DNA of 64,000 nucleotides from an uncultured Poribacteria bacterium (GCA_951812525.1 OX638316.1:3466506-3530505), one strand, 5' to 3'; positions 34,623-43,703 are shown, numbered from the stretch's first letter. The notes: a model not told the origin generated them from the letters alone. Translations and numbers: made by a program.

Positions 34623-34745
34623 TGTCTGCATCTACACACTGGGCGGGTCGCTCCTCCTAAACTGAGCGAATAATCTAATATGTAGACAGCTCAATAGCAA
34701 ACGACAGCGAAACCTGTCACTCCCGCTGCGAAGTACCTAACCTCG

Positions 34746-34779
34746 CCCTTCTACAATTCAAAGACTCACTGTAGAAGGG
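34746..34779. terminator. Hairpin after the ABC ATPase gene
   Basis: Perfect 10-base arms CCCTTCTACA and TGTAGAAGGG enclose a 14-base loop. It lies in the 313-base gap between the ABC gene and the next plus-strand gene, which otherwise holds only a degenerate hairpin repeat (CTAACCTCGCC at about 34738) and a promoter. Confidence 0.5.
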
Positions 34780-34871
34780 ATCTCCGAATCCCGACATCTT
34801 TCTGTAGGGCCACCTTATAACTGATTAAAAATCCGAAAACTGAATAACCGTATACATGTCTGGTAAGAATC

Positions 34872-34900
34872 TTGAATACTCTACCGAAATATGTTATACT
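34872..34900 (+). promoter_or_regulatory. Promoter for the envelope cluster
   Basis: TTGAAT (34872-34877) and TATACT (34895-34900) are separated by 17 bases, about 36 bases before the ATG at 34936. Confidence 0.6.
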
Positions 34901-34935
34901 CCAGTTAAATGCCTAGCGTAGTTCCTTAAAATTAG

Positions 34936-35655
34936 ATGCTAAAAAACTTTCTCTATCTCATCATATTTTTTTGCGCATTTCTCATCGGAAACGTACTTTA
35001 TGCATCGCCATTAAAGACGCTCTCCTTAGACTTTACGCGCGAATTAACCGAAGACAACAAAACAGAATCCATCGCTGGTACACTCCACTACGATGTCCAG
35101 GCAGCACGGGTCGTTGTTGAGGTGATCCAACCGCTCGAGCAGATTATGATCGTAAAGGAGAACGTGCTGGAGATTTACTATCCTGTAGAAAAACAGGCAT
35201 TCCGTTTTACTTCCGACGGAAGAGTTCCGCTTCCGTTTGTCGAATCCATCATTCAATCTACACAAGCGGAATACGGATTGACAGCAATCGGTTATACTTT
35301 AGACAAGCACGATGTTATGGACGAGACGCTCTATACCTATTGGGCACCACCTGAGAAGGCGAAAGATAAACTCGGTCCCGTCATCTTAGGAATGCGTGAT
35401 GACCGACTCATCTCGGCGGAGGTTAAGAACCCGAAAGGACATATCATCGCCAGATCTCGCTATCAGAAACACAGCAAAATCGGTGCTAACTATATCCCGA
35501 TGACCGTTACATCTAGTACCTATGATGAGAAATCCGAAATACATCAACACGAGCAGATTAGCTATAGCAATCCACAGGTAAACGTTGATTCGCCAAATGC
35601 AATGCTGAATTTCACCATTCCTGAGTCTGTAGAGGTTAAAGAAATCAAATGGTAA
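34936..35655 (+). CDS. LolA-like periplasmic protein
   Basis: This 239-residue protein has a signal peptide (MLKNFLYLIIFFCAFLIGNVLYA). The mature part begins with beta-strands of the LolA/LolB type (TLSLDFTRELTEDNKTESIAGTLHYD, then LEIYYPVEKQAFRF), where family members carry lipoproteins from the inner to the outer membrane. Similarity is at the level of pattern, not strict motif. It overlaps the YidD-like gene by seven bases (ATGGTAA), so the two are coupled and likely serve envelope biogenesis together. Confidence 0.65.
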   Translation: MLKNFLYLIIFFCAFLIGNVLYASPLKTLSLDFTRELTEDNKTESIAGTLHYDVQAARVVVEVIQPLEQIMIVKENVLEIYYPVEKQAFRFTSDGRVPLPFVESIIQSTQAEYGLTAIGYTLDKHDVMDETLYTYWAPPEKAKDKLGPVILGMRDDRLISAEVKNPKGHIIARSRYQKHSKIGANYIPMTVTSSTYDEKSEIHQHEQISYSNPQVNVDSPNAMLNFTIPESVEVKEIKW

Positions 35656-36134
35656 ATTATCCTAAATTACCGAGGTTTGTTGGGCAATATATCCGTGCCT
35701 CAACCTGTCCTGTTCCGTTTGCGCTTTTAATTACGTTCAGTTTATCTGTCAGCTTCTTCATTTCCCCTGCTTTCGCTGACGAAGCCACAGATCTGGCGTT
35801 CATCCGCAAAGCTAACCCAATTACAACACCGAAAAAACAAGAGATCGTTCGTTTTAATCCAAGGGAGACTTCTGAACTGAAACTCGCCGCTACAGGGCTG
35901 ATCCGTCTGTATCAGAAATTCATCTCTACCCAAGACGGTCCAACATGCAACTTCGTACCGACCTGTTCACATTTCGGCATGGCATGTATACAGGAATATG
36001 GCATGATGCGTGGTTTGCTACTGACTGCGGATAGACTACTACGATGCAACGGTTCACAATCGATGCATTATCATAGGGATGAGATAACAGGTAAATACCT
36101 TGACCCAATTTCAGGCTACAAGGCACTCAAATAA
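35649..36134 (+). CDS. YidD-like membrane protein insertion efficiency factor with N-terminal signal
   Basis: This 161-residue protein has a C-terminal part (about 80-135) that shows the YidD core: GLIRLYQKFIS, PTCNFVPTCSHFGMACIQEYG and LLTADRLLRCNG. YidD assists YidC-dependent insertion of inner-membrane proteins, normally as a small 70-85-residue protein on the cytoplasmic face. Here an added N-terminal region contains a hydrophobic segment ending SPAFADEA, which looks like a cleavable signal peptide. That would place the domain in the periplasm unless the segment stays as an anchor. It overlaps the LolA-like gene. Confidence 0.8.
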   Translation: MVNYPKLPRFVGQYIRASTCPVPFALLITFSLSVSFFISPAFADEATDLAFIRKANPITTPKKQEIVRFNPRETSELKLAATGLIRLYQKFISTQDGPTCNFVPTCSHFGMACIQEYGMMRGLLLTADRLLRCNGSQSMHYHRDEITGKYLDPISGYKALK

Positions 36135-36153
36135 TACCAGCGTCCATACGCAT

Positions 36154-36215
36154 TGGTAAGTCGGTTGCTAACCGCACTGGTCGTAAAGTTCCAGTAATTC
36201 TTAAATCCACTATAA
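36154..36215. repeat. Dispersed hairpin-plus-tail repeat, copy C
   Basis: The hairpin CGGTT-GCT-AACCG (36163-36175) is preceded by TTGGTAAGT and followed by the tail AGTAATTCTTAAATCCACTA and TA (36194-36215). The hairpin is shorter than in copies A and B but the tail is nearly identical. Confidence 0.7.
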
Positions 36216-36293
36216 ATAGATATGGTCTGCTGACATTATAAAAATACATATCGATAATCTGTAAAGGATAGTTATCAATCAAGAAAGTGCTAT

Positions 36294-36317
36294 AATCCTG
36301 TCAATCCTGATTCTGAC
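36294..36317. repeat. 24-base dispersed repeat, copy 2
   Basis: The stretch beginning AATCCTGTCAATCCTGATTC matches 5496-5519 with two changes. It ends 12 bases before the ATG at 36330, within the likely 5' leader of that gene. Confidence 0.6.
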
Positions 36318-36329
36318 GATAGAATTTAT

Positions 36330-37226
36330 ATGAACATTATACAACTACACAAACTTCTGCTCAAAATTTTACTCATTACCACACTTCTACCATTCACATC
36401 CGCTGAAGAACACATTGAATACTATTCTCCTCAAAACATCCGCAAATTCGCAGATTTTCTATATGAACAGGAAGACTATCTCCGCGCTGCAGGTGAATAT
36501 CAACGTTATCTTTTTTCTATGTCCGAGGAAGTATCAGAGAGCGAACAGATCCGTTATAAAATTGCCCTCTGTTATCGTTTCGCGGGTCAAACCGAACAAG
36601 CCATTCAGAATTTTCAATCGCTTTTACAAACATACCCGGATGCCCAGTTTGCAAGTAGTGCCTACTACCAAATCGGGGTGACCTATTTTCTGATAGATCA
36701 ATTCAAGCAGTCCTCGCAGTTTTTACGTGAAGCACTGCCACATATAGCAGATGCACGGCAACACGCTGAGGCAGAGCAGCTTATTGGACTCTCTTATCTG
36801 ATGCAGAAACAGTGGTCTGAGGCAGGTGAGGTATTCAAAACGTTGCAGGGATCAGATGTAATCCCGGTCAAAGAAAAAGCATCAATATATCACAATTACG
36901 CCAAGGCAGGAGCGGAGCTACCCACTCGCAGCCCGTTTTTAGCGGGTGTGCTCTCTACAATTATTCCCGGAGCAGGACGACTCTACACAGGTTTCCGTGT
37001 TGGTGATGCTGTGACTTCTCTGATTACCGTTGGTGTAACGGGCTGGCAGGCTTACGACGGCTTCCGCAGAGATGGACTTTCATCGGTGAAAGGATGGACA
37101 CTCGGTACGATCGGTGGTATCTTTTATGTCGGTAACATCTACGGTTCTGTCGTTTCTGCGCGTGTTTACAATCGTCAAGTGGAAGATGAGTTCTTGACGA
37201 CGCTGTCCGTAGAATTACCGTATTGA
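36330..37226 (+). CDS. TPR protein with C-terminal membrane domain, paralogue 1
   Basis: This 298-residue protein has a signal peptide (about 1-25). Four or so tetratricopeptide-like repeats follow (about 35-190; FLYEQEDYLRAAGEYQRYLF, FAGQTEQAIQNFQSLLQTYPDA and others). The C-terminal hydrophobic region opens LAGVLSTIIPGAGRLYTGFRVGDA, a PGAG-Y-G motif as in TM2-type domains. A second protein of identical layout lies at 56426. It probably scaffolds a complex at the membrane, and its position after the LolA-like and YidD-like genes suggests a part in envelope protein biogenesis. No enzymatic motif is seen. Confidence 0.8.
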   Translation: MNIIQLHKLLLKILLITTLLPFTSAEEHIEYYSPQNIRKFADFLYEQEDYLRAAGEYQRYLFSMSEEVSESEQIRYKIALCYRFAGQTEQAIQNFQSLLQTYPDAQFASSAYYQIGVTYFLIDQFKQSSQFLREALPHIADARQHAEAEQLIGLSYLMQKQWSEAGEVFKTLQGSDVIPVKEKASIYHNYAKAGAELPTRSPFLAGVLSTIIPGAGRLYTGFRVGDAVTSLITVGVTGWQAYDGFRRDGLSSVKGWTLGTIGGIFYVGNIYGSVVSARVYNRQVEDEFLTTLSVELPY

Positions 37227-37282
37227 TGAATCCATCTTACTTCCCTTCCCTCTGTTTGGCGAGGTTTCCGTGCCTAGCCGGC

Positions 37283-38293
37283 TTAACGCTTGGCTACGAA
37301 TTCCGGTTGGGCGACTTGCATACTTATGGGTGGTAACCCTGCTGTGATCGCTTCAACGTCATCTGTGACCATTTGTCCGATTTTGTAGAGGGCGTGATCA
37401 ATAGCACCCGCCATGTGACACGTCAACACCGTGTTTTTTGTGCTCCGGACCGGATGATCGGGCGGTGGCGGCTCTTCAGGATAGACATCGATCGTTGCAC
37501 GAAACTTACCAGCATTTGCTAATTCGATGAGAGCATTAAAATCAACAAGATGCGAACGGCTCGCTAAGACAAGCACCGCTCCCGGTTTAATCTGTTCCAG
37601 TTTCTCGCGGGTCAGCAATTCCCTGTTTTCACGGGTCGGAATCGCTAAAACGAAACTAACATCACACGTTTGCAACAACGCTTCCAACCCTGTAGGCGTT
37701 ATTTCTTGCTGTTCTAAATATGTATCAGGAAGCCACGGATCGTAGGCGTGTAGTTTACAGTTGAAGGGTGCCAGCAACAATCGCAGTTCCCGCGCCAGAT
37801 TTCCGTAGCCGATGATACCGACTGTTGCGTTGTAAAGCGTGCAAATATCCGCTTGACCGCGCCACCCCCATTTCTCTTCACCTTGACGCATCCTCCGATC
37901 CGCCTCAACAATGTTCCGCAGTGCCGCGAGCGCGTGTCCTAATGCCAATTCAGCCACCATTTTGGCGAAAGCAGGCGCACAACTCAGGACACGAATATTC
38001 CGTCTGAAGCAAGTTTCATAATCAACCAGTTCTCGCCTTGGGTGTGCACCACCTACTTCCATAATCGCCTTCAGATGCGGTGCAGCCTTTTCGTCTACCT
38101 CACCGACTCCATATCTGGGAATACCTATCAGAATGGATGCCTCTTTTTTCGCTTGAGTCCACGCTTCTTGCGGCATTTCCTCATTTTTACCCCATAGGAC
38201 TTCAACCGTATTGCCGAGGCGTTGTAAATCTGCTTGTGTAAAAATTGTATCCAATTGCCGCCCTGGACGCGTGTGCAAAATCGCTTTTAACAT
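37283..38293 (-). CDS. D-2-hydroxyacid dehydrogenase-like protein
   Basis: This 336-residue member of the D-isomer 2-hydroxyacid dehydrogenase family is distinct from the one at 1874. The NAD motif reads GIIGYGNLA. Catalytic residues are still recognisable: Arg in LASRSHLVDF, Glu in DVYPEEPPPP and His in TCHMAGAID. The surrounding sequence is diverged, so the substrate is unknown. In this region it sits next to carbohydrate-related secreted proteins, which may suggest sugar acid metabolism, though this is only positional. Confidence 0.85.
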   Translation of the reverse strand: MLKAILHTRPGRQLDTIFTQADLQRLGNTVEVLWGKNEEMPQEAWTQAKKEASILIGIPRYGVGEVDEKAAPHLKAIMEVGGAHPRRELVDYETCFRRNIRVLSCAPAFAKMVAELALGHALAALRNIVEADRRMRQGEEKWGWRGQADICTLYNATVGIIGYGNLARELRLLLAPFNCKLHAYDPWLPDTYLEQQEITPTGLEALLQTCDVSFVLAIPTRENRELLTREKLEQIKPGAVLVLASRSHLVDFNALIELANAGKFRATIDVYPEEPPPPDHPVRSTKNTVLTCHMAGAIDHALYKIGQMVTDDVEAITAGLPPISMQVAQPEFVAKR

Positions 38294-38308
38294 GTCAGCC
38301 CTTTCTTC

Positions 38309-39673
38309 TTAATCTGTACCGGTCTTCAGAAAAATCTCTCCATCAAAGTCTGAAATCTGATGATGCAGCTGGCGTTCGCTGCTGTTGATACTAATAACAG
38401 GAACGTCGAAAGTAACAGTCTGCTTGGTGCCACTACGATTATACACCACCCAACCGTTCTCAAATTCGCGGATAAAAAAACCTTGAATCCCTTGATACTG
38501 AGTTGCCTTCTCTTGGTTTGCTTGTCCAAGGTTGGCATCCCAGAACTCATACCAGTTGTGCAGATGGTCAGCTGCAGGTATAGCGTTGTCATCAGCAAAA
38601 AGTACATACCCATCAGAGTGTGTTAGACTGAGCGTCGTAATCATCCGCATCCATTGCTGATTCTCTTCACTGTTTCGCTCTGCAATCCGAGTATTGAGAT
38701 CTCCCGTGTAATTCGTTACCACACGCCAACCTTCTAAACAGTTAATCCTCGGTTCTCTCAAGTGTTGTTCCGCCCACAGTAGCGTCTCTTCTATCTGCAG
38801 AATCTGATCAAGGCTATATCCTCTGTCGTGTTCCTGCTTATAACACTCCATGAAGGTACCGTTCACCTCCGGTGCCGATTTCGGAATCTGTCGCATATTC
38901 GCGTTGACAAGAATTAAAAAGTCATCCTCTACCTGTTCCCGTATTTTTCGCAAGATAGACAACCGCGCTTCTGATTCTGCCTCTGGTGTGAGAATGGTAT
39001 CCGACCAGTCATCAACACCGGTAGGGCTGGTCGCATAGTCCTCATTCCACCAATCAAGCATGATACCGTCAAAGAGGTTAGATTTGTCTAACGCAACTGC
39101 TTGATTGACGATCAAATCCTGCGCTTCGGGGTTTGTAAAATCTATAAGATAGTGAAGGATTGTGTCGTTTTCGTCTATCTTTCCATTACCGTTTGTATCT
39201 TCACCCCAGCCAATGACAGGTTTGCCGTTACTGCCTTTGAGCCAGTAAGGTGAATCCGGTGGATAAAACCCTACTTCCCACCAGTTTTCCACGTGCGCTT
39301 CATTTTGTCGAGAAAGGTATTTTGCATCCCTGTATCGGATTTCGACAAGCAGTAAGAGATTCGGATTTAAAGAAAAAAGTTCCTGTTTTCTTTCGCGTGC
39401 TACAGGCAACTGATTGGGATTTAAATCCGTTGCCAATCCTGAGTAAGGTTGTTCCTCTGATATGTTCCAAGAAATTCTTAATAGCGTGTATGGATGGGCA
39501 AAGGCGAGATCATGTCGGACAAGGCGATGGAGTTCGTCCTCATCCGGTCTGTTTTCGATACCGTTCCATGCTTGAAAGATTGAGGGATAATTTCGATTCG
39601 CGTCACCCCCATTTGCGATTATTACTCCCGTAATAAGCAACAAGATCAAGTATTCAGTTCCAAACCTTTTCAC
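38309..39673 (-). CDS. Secreted TIM-barrel glycoside-hydrolase-like protein
   Basis: This 454-residue protein starts at GTG with a signal peptide (about 1-22). The central part (about 60-350) looks like the TIM barrel of the hypothetical glycoside hydrolases. It has FDGIMLDWWNEDY with acidic residues at the end of a strand and a VLFADDNAIPAADHLHNWYEFWD region near the end of the barrel. A calcium-binding EF-hand-like loop (EDTNGNGKIDENDTI, about 158-172) is inserted. A C-terminal beta domain follows. The substrate is unknown, and neighbours are LamG and alpha-galactosidase-like proteins. Confidence 0.65.
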   Translation of the reverse strand: MKRFGTEYLILLLITGVIIANGGDANRNYPSIFQAWNGIENRPDEDELHRLVRHDLAFAHPYTLLRISWNISEEQPYSGLATDLNPNQLPVARERKQELFSLNPNLLLLVEIRYRDAKYLSRQNEAHVENWWEVGFYPPDSPYWLKGSNGKPVIGWGEDTNGNGKIDENDTILHYLIDFTNPEAQDLIVNQAVALDKSNLFDGIMLDWWNEDYATSPTGVDDWSDTILTPEAESEARLSILRKIREQVEDDFLILVNANMRQIPKSAPEVNGTFMECYKQEHDRGYSLDQILQIEETLLWAEQHLREPRINCLEGWRVVTNYTGDLNTRIAERNSEENQQWMRMITTLSLTHSDGYVLFADDNAIPAADHLHNWYEFWDANLGQANQEKATQYQGIQGFFIREFENGWVVYNRSGTKQTVTFDVPVISINSSERQLHHQISDFDGEIFLKTGTD

Positions 39674-39691
39674 TGTTATTCGATATCCTTA

Positions 39692-40474
39692 CTATCGTGC
39701 AAAATCTGACTTAAGTTTTCCCCACGTGGTTGTCAACTTATCTTGTGGTTTGACGGCGAGAACACCCTCAATGCCTTTGTTCATTAATTCCTGAATTTCT
39801 TGTTGGGTGCGCGCAATATTAGAAATTCGCACTTCATCCATGCGTCCCTCCAGAAAAGGACCCGCCCCGCGTCCGAGCCATAGGACATCGTTATTCGGAA
39901 CGATGTCGCCACCGATTTTGCCTTCACCGTCCAAAACGCCGTCGATATAGATTTTGCCTTCACCTGATTTGGCATCGTAGGTGCCAGCGATATGCGTCCA
40001 TTTTTTTAGGGGGACGTCTGTTTTACCAGCAACGACGGCAGCTCCCCAGGCTAACGCACCCGTGGTCATCCGAATCAATACTTTCTTGTCACTCCGAGGT
40101 CCTACTTTGTAGGCAAGTTCCTTAGTCGCACCTGTCCCACCAGCAGTTGACCAAGCATCAAGATACATCCACATCTCCACGGAAAGACCTTCAGCCAAAT
40201 CTAAACTGTCGCTGTCGGGGATCTCTACAAAGTCCCTTGGACCATTTCCCCCAAAGACCAACCCACCACCTAGATTGCCTTCTCCCCATTGTGGACCCAT
40301 GAGTTCACCATCGTTTTTGTTGCCGGAGAGATCTTTGACAACTTTACCCGCCCCTGTCTCAAATGTGTAGAGCAGAACAGTGTGTTTGTCTTGAGCGATG
40401 CCAAGCAAGCACTCGCCGGATATTAACAGAGTAATCAGTATTACACAATACGTCCGGATTATAACGGTTTTCAC
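39692..40474 (-). CDS. Secreted LamG-domain protein 1 with TTTWxKLKS tail
   Basis: The product has 260 residues when started at the GTG at 40474, which has GAGGAG 10 bases upstream and a promoter 54 bases upstream; longer in-frame starts lack both. It has a signal peptide, then one concanavalin-like LamG domain (about 30-235: VLLYTFETGAGKVVKDLSGNKNDG, WTHIAGTYD, IYIDG, GRMDEVRI). It ends in KPQDKLTTTWGKLKSDFAR. LamG domains bind glycans or proteins. The tail recurs almost exactly in the LamG protein at 42907. Predicted location is the cell surface or exterior. Confidence 0.82.
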   Translation of the reverse strand: MKTVIIRTYCVILITLLISGECLLGIAQDKHTVLLYTFETGAGKVVKDLSGNKNDGELMGPQWGEGNLGGGLVFGGNGPRDFVEIPDSDSLDLAEGLSVEMWMYLDAWSTAGGTGATKELAYKVGPRSDKKVLIRMTTGALAWGAAVVAGKTDVPLKKWTHIAGTYDAKSGEGKIYIDGVLDGEGKIGGDIVPNNDVLWLGRGAGPFLEGRMDEVRISNIARTQQEIQELMNKGIEGVLAVKPQDKLTTTWGKLKSDFAR

Positions 40475-40527
40475 GATGAAATTTCTCCTCTGTTGGAATA
40501 TTCTCATGAATCTCGAGTGTGATTGAT

Positions 40528-40556
40528 ATTTTATCATGGATGCCGCTAATGTGCAA
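40528..40556 (-). promoter_or_regulatory. Promoter for LamG gene 1
   Basis: On the minus strand, TTGCAC (40556-40551) and TAAAAT (40533-40528) are separated by 17 bases. Its position supports the GTG start at 40474. Confidence 0.6.
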
Positions 40557-40789
40557 TTTGAAAATTTCAGTTCTACACCTGGAACGAGTACTTTCCGTTT
40601 TTTCTCAATCAATTAGTATGTATCGTCTAATATAGTGTGAGTTCGATAATAAAAACGCACATTCGGCGTTTATTCGCACGGCAACAGGTGGATGAACAAG
40701 TGTGGATTTTTCTATACGATTAATCGAATTTAGGTTAGAATTAGTTCCAGATATCCTCACTTTGGACACTAATGGAATAAGGACTGGCC

Positions 40790-42841
40790 ATGCAGCACAC
40801 ATCACAACAAAATGATTGGTTGGTTCAACCCTCTCGTCACCCTGCCTCAGTTGAGGAAACGGACAATCAACTTATTCTTGATAATGGACTCATTCGGCGA
40901 ACATTTGTCACCTCACCTAATTTCGCAACAGTCGATTATACCAATCTAATTACCGGTAACAGTCTTCTGCGTGGCATCAAACCAGAAGTAGTCCTTACAA
41001 TTAACGAGCACCAATTTGAGGTGGGTGGCTTGAAAGGGCAGCCCGACTACGCCTATCTTGATTTGGACTGGATACCCGACCTAACCAGTGCTCCAAGCGC
41101 ATTTCAATTTCGCGAATATCAGGTCGGTGAACCTGAAATCCGTTATCCGTGGGTACACGGGCGTTCTACCGCATCATCAGTATATCCACCAGAAGGTGTG
41201 AAATTGACGGTTGTCTTCTCACCGCCGCCGTCCCTTGACTCTATTGGGATTTGTGTGCATTATGAACTATATCACGGTATTCCTGTAATGGCCAAGTGGA
41301 TCTCTATTCGCAATGAGAGTCAAAAACCGATTCAACTTGATACCTTAAGCTGTGAGATCGTTGCCGTCAACGAGCAGGAAAAGCATCGGCTACATGTCGA
41401 AAGCGATTATGCCTTTAGTGGAGTCGAAACGACACAGTGGGGACCAGATGCGGACTACAAGACGCAAGTTGATTATCGCTATCAGATGCCGCTGTTGATG
41501 ACGAGTAGTTATCCACTCGGACCGGGGATACCTCTTAAACCGGGAGAGACGTTCAAGAGTTTTCGCACCTTCGAGATTCTGCATGATAGTGATGATCGTG
41601 AGCGAAAAGGACTCGCGCGCCGCAAAATGTATCGCACACTCGCCCCACAGGTCACAGAGAATCCAATTCTAATGCACGTTCGGAGTGCAGAGCCGGGTGC
41701 CGTACGTTTAGCGATTGATCAGTGCGCCGAAGTCGGATTTGAAATGGTGATTATGACCTTTGGGAGTGGATTTAATATTGAGAGCGAAGATCCGGAATAC
41801 ATCACCATAATGAAGGGATTGACCGATTATGCACATCGCAAGGGTATTCGACTCGGCGGTTATACACTGATGTGTGCTTCGCGGAATGTGGGTGAAGATT
41901 TCAACTGTATTGACCCAGACACCGAGCAACCTGGAAGTAGGTTTGGACAGAGTGCTTGTCTTGCGAGCAGATGGGCAGACGGCTATTCCCAGCGAGTGCT
42001 GAATTTCATGGATGCAACTGGAATGGATGTCATAGAGACGGATGGTCCTTATCATGGGGACGTATGCGCTGCAACGACGCACGACCATCATACCAGCTTG
42101 TCGGATTCGCAGTTGCGCCAGTGGCAAGCCTGCGTCCGTTTTTACCACGAATGCCGAAAACGCGATATCTATATCAATTCGCCAGATTGGTATTACCTCA
42201 ACGGTTCAAACAAATGTGGTATGGGCTATCGCGAAACGAATTTCAGCTTGCCCCGAGAGCGGCAAATTCTAATTGCTAGACAGAATATCTACGATGGCAC
42301 TTTTGAAAAAACACCGAGTATGGGCTGGATGTTTGTCCCGCTGGTGGAGTACCATGGCGGTGGAGCAGCTGCAACATTTGAGCCACTTTGCGACCACCTT
42401 GATGACTATGAATCACATCTTGCACAAAACTTCGGTAGTGGTGTGATGGCGTGCTATCGCGGTCCCCGGCTTTTTGATACTGAACAGACGAAATCTGTCG
42501 TCAAGAAATGGGTCGACTTCTACAAAAAGTATCGCCCAATATTGGATTCTGACCTGATTCACGTGCGCCGTCCAGATGGACGTTCCATTGATTGTGTGCT
42601 CCACGCTAACGCCCAAATCAATCCATGTGGACTCGCGATGCTCTATAATTCTACGCATGCAATGCAACGGATTACTTTGAAGCTACCCATCTATTATACT
42701 GGATTGTCTGAAATTGCCAAGATTCGTGAAAAAGAAGGAGAACTCAAGCAGTACAAGATTGACCGGAATTACAACGTCGAGATTCCAATTAAAATGGAAG
42801 CAAAGAGCGTTAGCTATCTCGTTATTGAATCTAGGATATGA
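40790..42841 (+). CDS. Alpha-galactosidase-like (clan GH-D type) protein
   Basis: This 683-residue protein has a large N-terminal beta-sandwich (about 1-285), then a TIM-barrel region (about 290-600) and a small C-terminal beta domain. This is the layout of GH36-type alpha-galactosidases. A candidate nucleophile is the Asp in DVIETDGPYHGD (about 415), at the end of a barrel strand where GH27/GH36 enzymes have YxKxD. No signal peptide is visible, so it is probably cytoplasmic. AAGGA precedes the ATG. Divergence from characterised enzymes is large, so activity is uncertain. Confidence 0.65.
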   Translation: MQHTSQQNDWLVQPSRHPASVEETDNQLILDNGLIRRTFVTSPNFATVDYTNLITGNSLLRGIKPEVVLTINEHQFEVGGLKGQPDYAYLDLDWIPDLTSAPSAFQFREYQVGEPEIRYPWVHGRSTASSVYPPEGVKLTVVFSPPPSLDSIGICVHYELYHGIPVMAKWISIRNESQKPIQLDTLSCEIVAVNEQEKHRLHVESDYAFSGVETTQWGPDADYKTQVDYRYQMPLLMTSSYPLGPGIPLKPGETFKSFRTFEILHDSDDRERKGLARRKMYRTLAPQVTENPILMHVRSAEPGAVRLAIDQCAEVGFEMVIMTFGSGFNIESEDPEYITIMKGLTDYAHRKGIRLGGYTLMCASRNVGEDFNCIDPDTEQPGSRFGQSACLASRWADGYSQRVLNFMDATGMDVIETDGPYHGDVCAATTHDHHTSLSDSQLRQWQACVRFYHECRKRDIYINSPDWYYLNGSNKCGMGYRETNFSLPRERQILIARQNIYDGTFEKTPSMGWMFVPLVEYHGGGAAATFEPLCDHLDDYESHLAQNFGSGVMACYRGPRLFDTEQTKSVVKKWVDFYKKYRPILDSDLIHVRRPDGRSIDCVLHANAQINPCGLAMLYNSTHAMQRITLKLPIYYTGLSEIAKIREKEGELKQYKIDRNYNVEIPIKMEAKSVSYLVIESRI

Positions 42842-42906
42842 CGATAAATAGCGTAATCGGTGGTGGAATTAGAGAATTATTCAGACATTCTCATACGGAG
42901 GTAATA

Positions 42907-43677
42907 ATGAGAGTAATCCAATTAGAAAAAGCAATTTTGGTATACGGAATACTGATCTGTATCGGTTTCATGATTCCAGATCTAAGTTCTGCCAAGCTTG
43001 ATTCGGATACAGTTTTGGGAGTATGGTTCTTTGATGAAGGTAAAGGTGGTACAGCGAAAGATTCTTCAAAAAATGGCAATGACGGAGAGATTGTTGATGC
43101 CCAATGGGTCGATGGTAAGTTCGACAAAGCCCTACAGTTTGAAGGTGCCGGGCACGTTGCTGTAGGCGATTTTTCTGACTATGAGGATAAAGTGTCGATC
43201 ATCGCTTTGATTAAAACCCCTGCAGCTCCCGCATGGTCTGACATCATCGTAGGTCCGTGCGGCGACGTTATCTTGACATTAAGGGACCACAAGTTAAATT
43301 TTGCTGGACAGTGTGCACAACCGATTCCCCATAACACGTGGTCTAAAACCTTGTTGAACGATGATAAGTGGCATCAGATTGCAGGTACTTATGACGGTAA
43401 AACAGTAAAAGTTTACGTTGATGGTGAATTAGAAACATCTAATCCTGCCGCAGGTCCATTTAGAGCGGGACCTAAGTATATCGGTGCCAGAGACGACAAG
43501 CAGGAGGCCTTCACAGGTCTCATTGATGAGATCGCGTTTTTCAATGTCGCGCTCTCAGAAAATGATGTAAAATCGGTTGCAGACAGTGGATTATCTGTCG
43601 CACTCGGTTTTGCCGAGGTTTCGCCTCAAGCGAAAATGACCACGACTTGGGCGAAATTGAAATCGATTTTAAAATGA
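42907..43677 (+). CDS. Secreted LamG-domain protein 2 with TTTWxKLKS tail
   Basis: The product has 256 residues, starting at the ATG at 42907 with GGAGGT five bases upstream. An in-frame ATG at 42838 overlaps the previous stop but lacks a Shine-Dalgarno. It has a signal peptide (to about residue 32), then a LamG domain (VLGVWFFDEGKGGTAKDSSKNGNDG, WHQIAGTYDGKTVKVYVDG, GLIDEIAFF). It ends SPQAKMTTTWAKLKSILK. The terminal motif matches LamG protein 1 although the rest is only moderately similar. It is likely exported and glycan-binding. Confidence 0.82.
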   Translation: MRVIQLEKAILVYGILICIGFMIPDLSSAKLDSDTVLGVWFFDEGKGGTAKDSSKNGNDGEIVDAQWVDGKFDKALQFEGAGHVAVGDFSDYEDKVSIIALIKTPAAPAWSDIIVGPCGDVILTLRDHKLNFAGQCAQPIPHNTWSKTLLNDDKWHQIAGTYDGKTVKVYVDGELETSNPAAGPFRAGPKYIGARDDKQEAFTGLIDEIAFFNVALSENDVKSVADSGLSVALGFAEVSPQAKMTTTWAKLKSILK

Positions 43678-43703
43678 GAGTTTATCATTGCAAAGTCTTC
43701 TTC

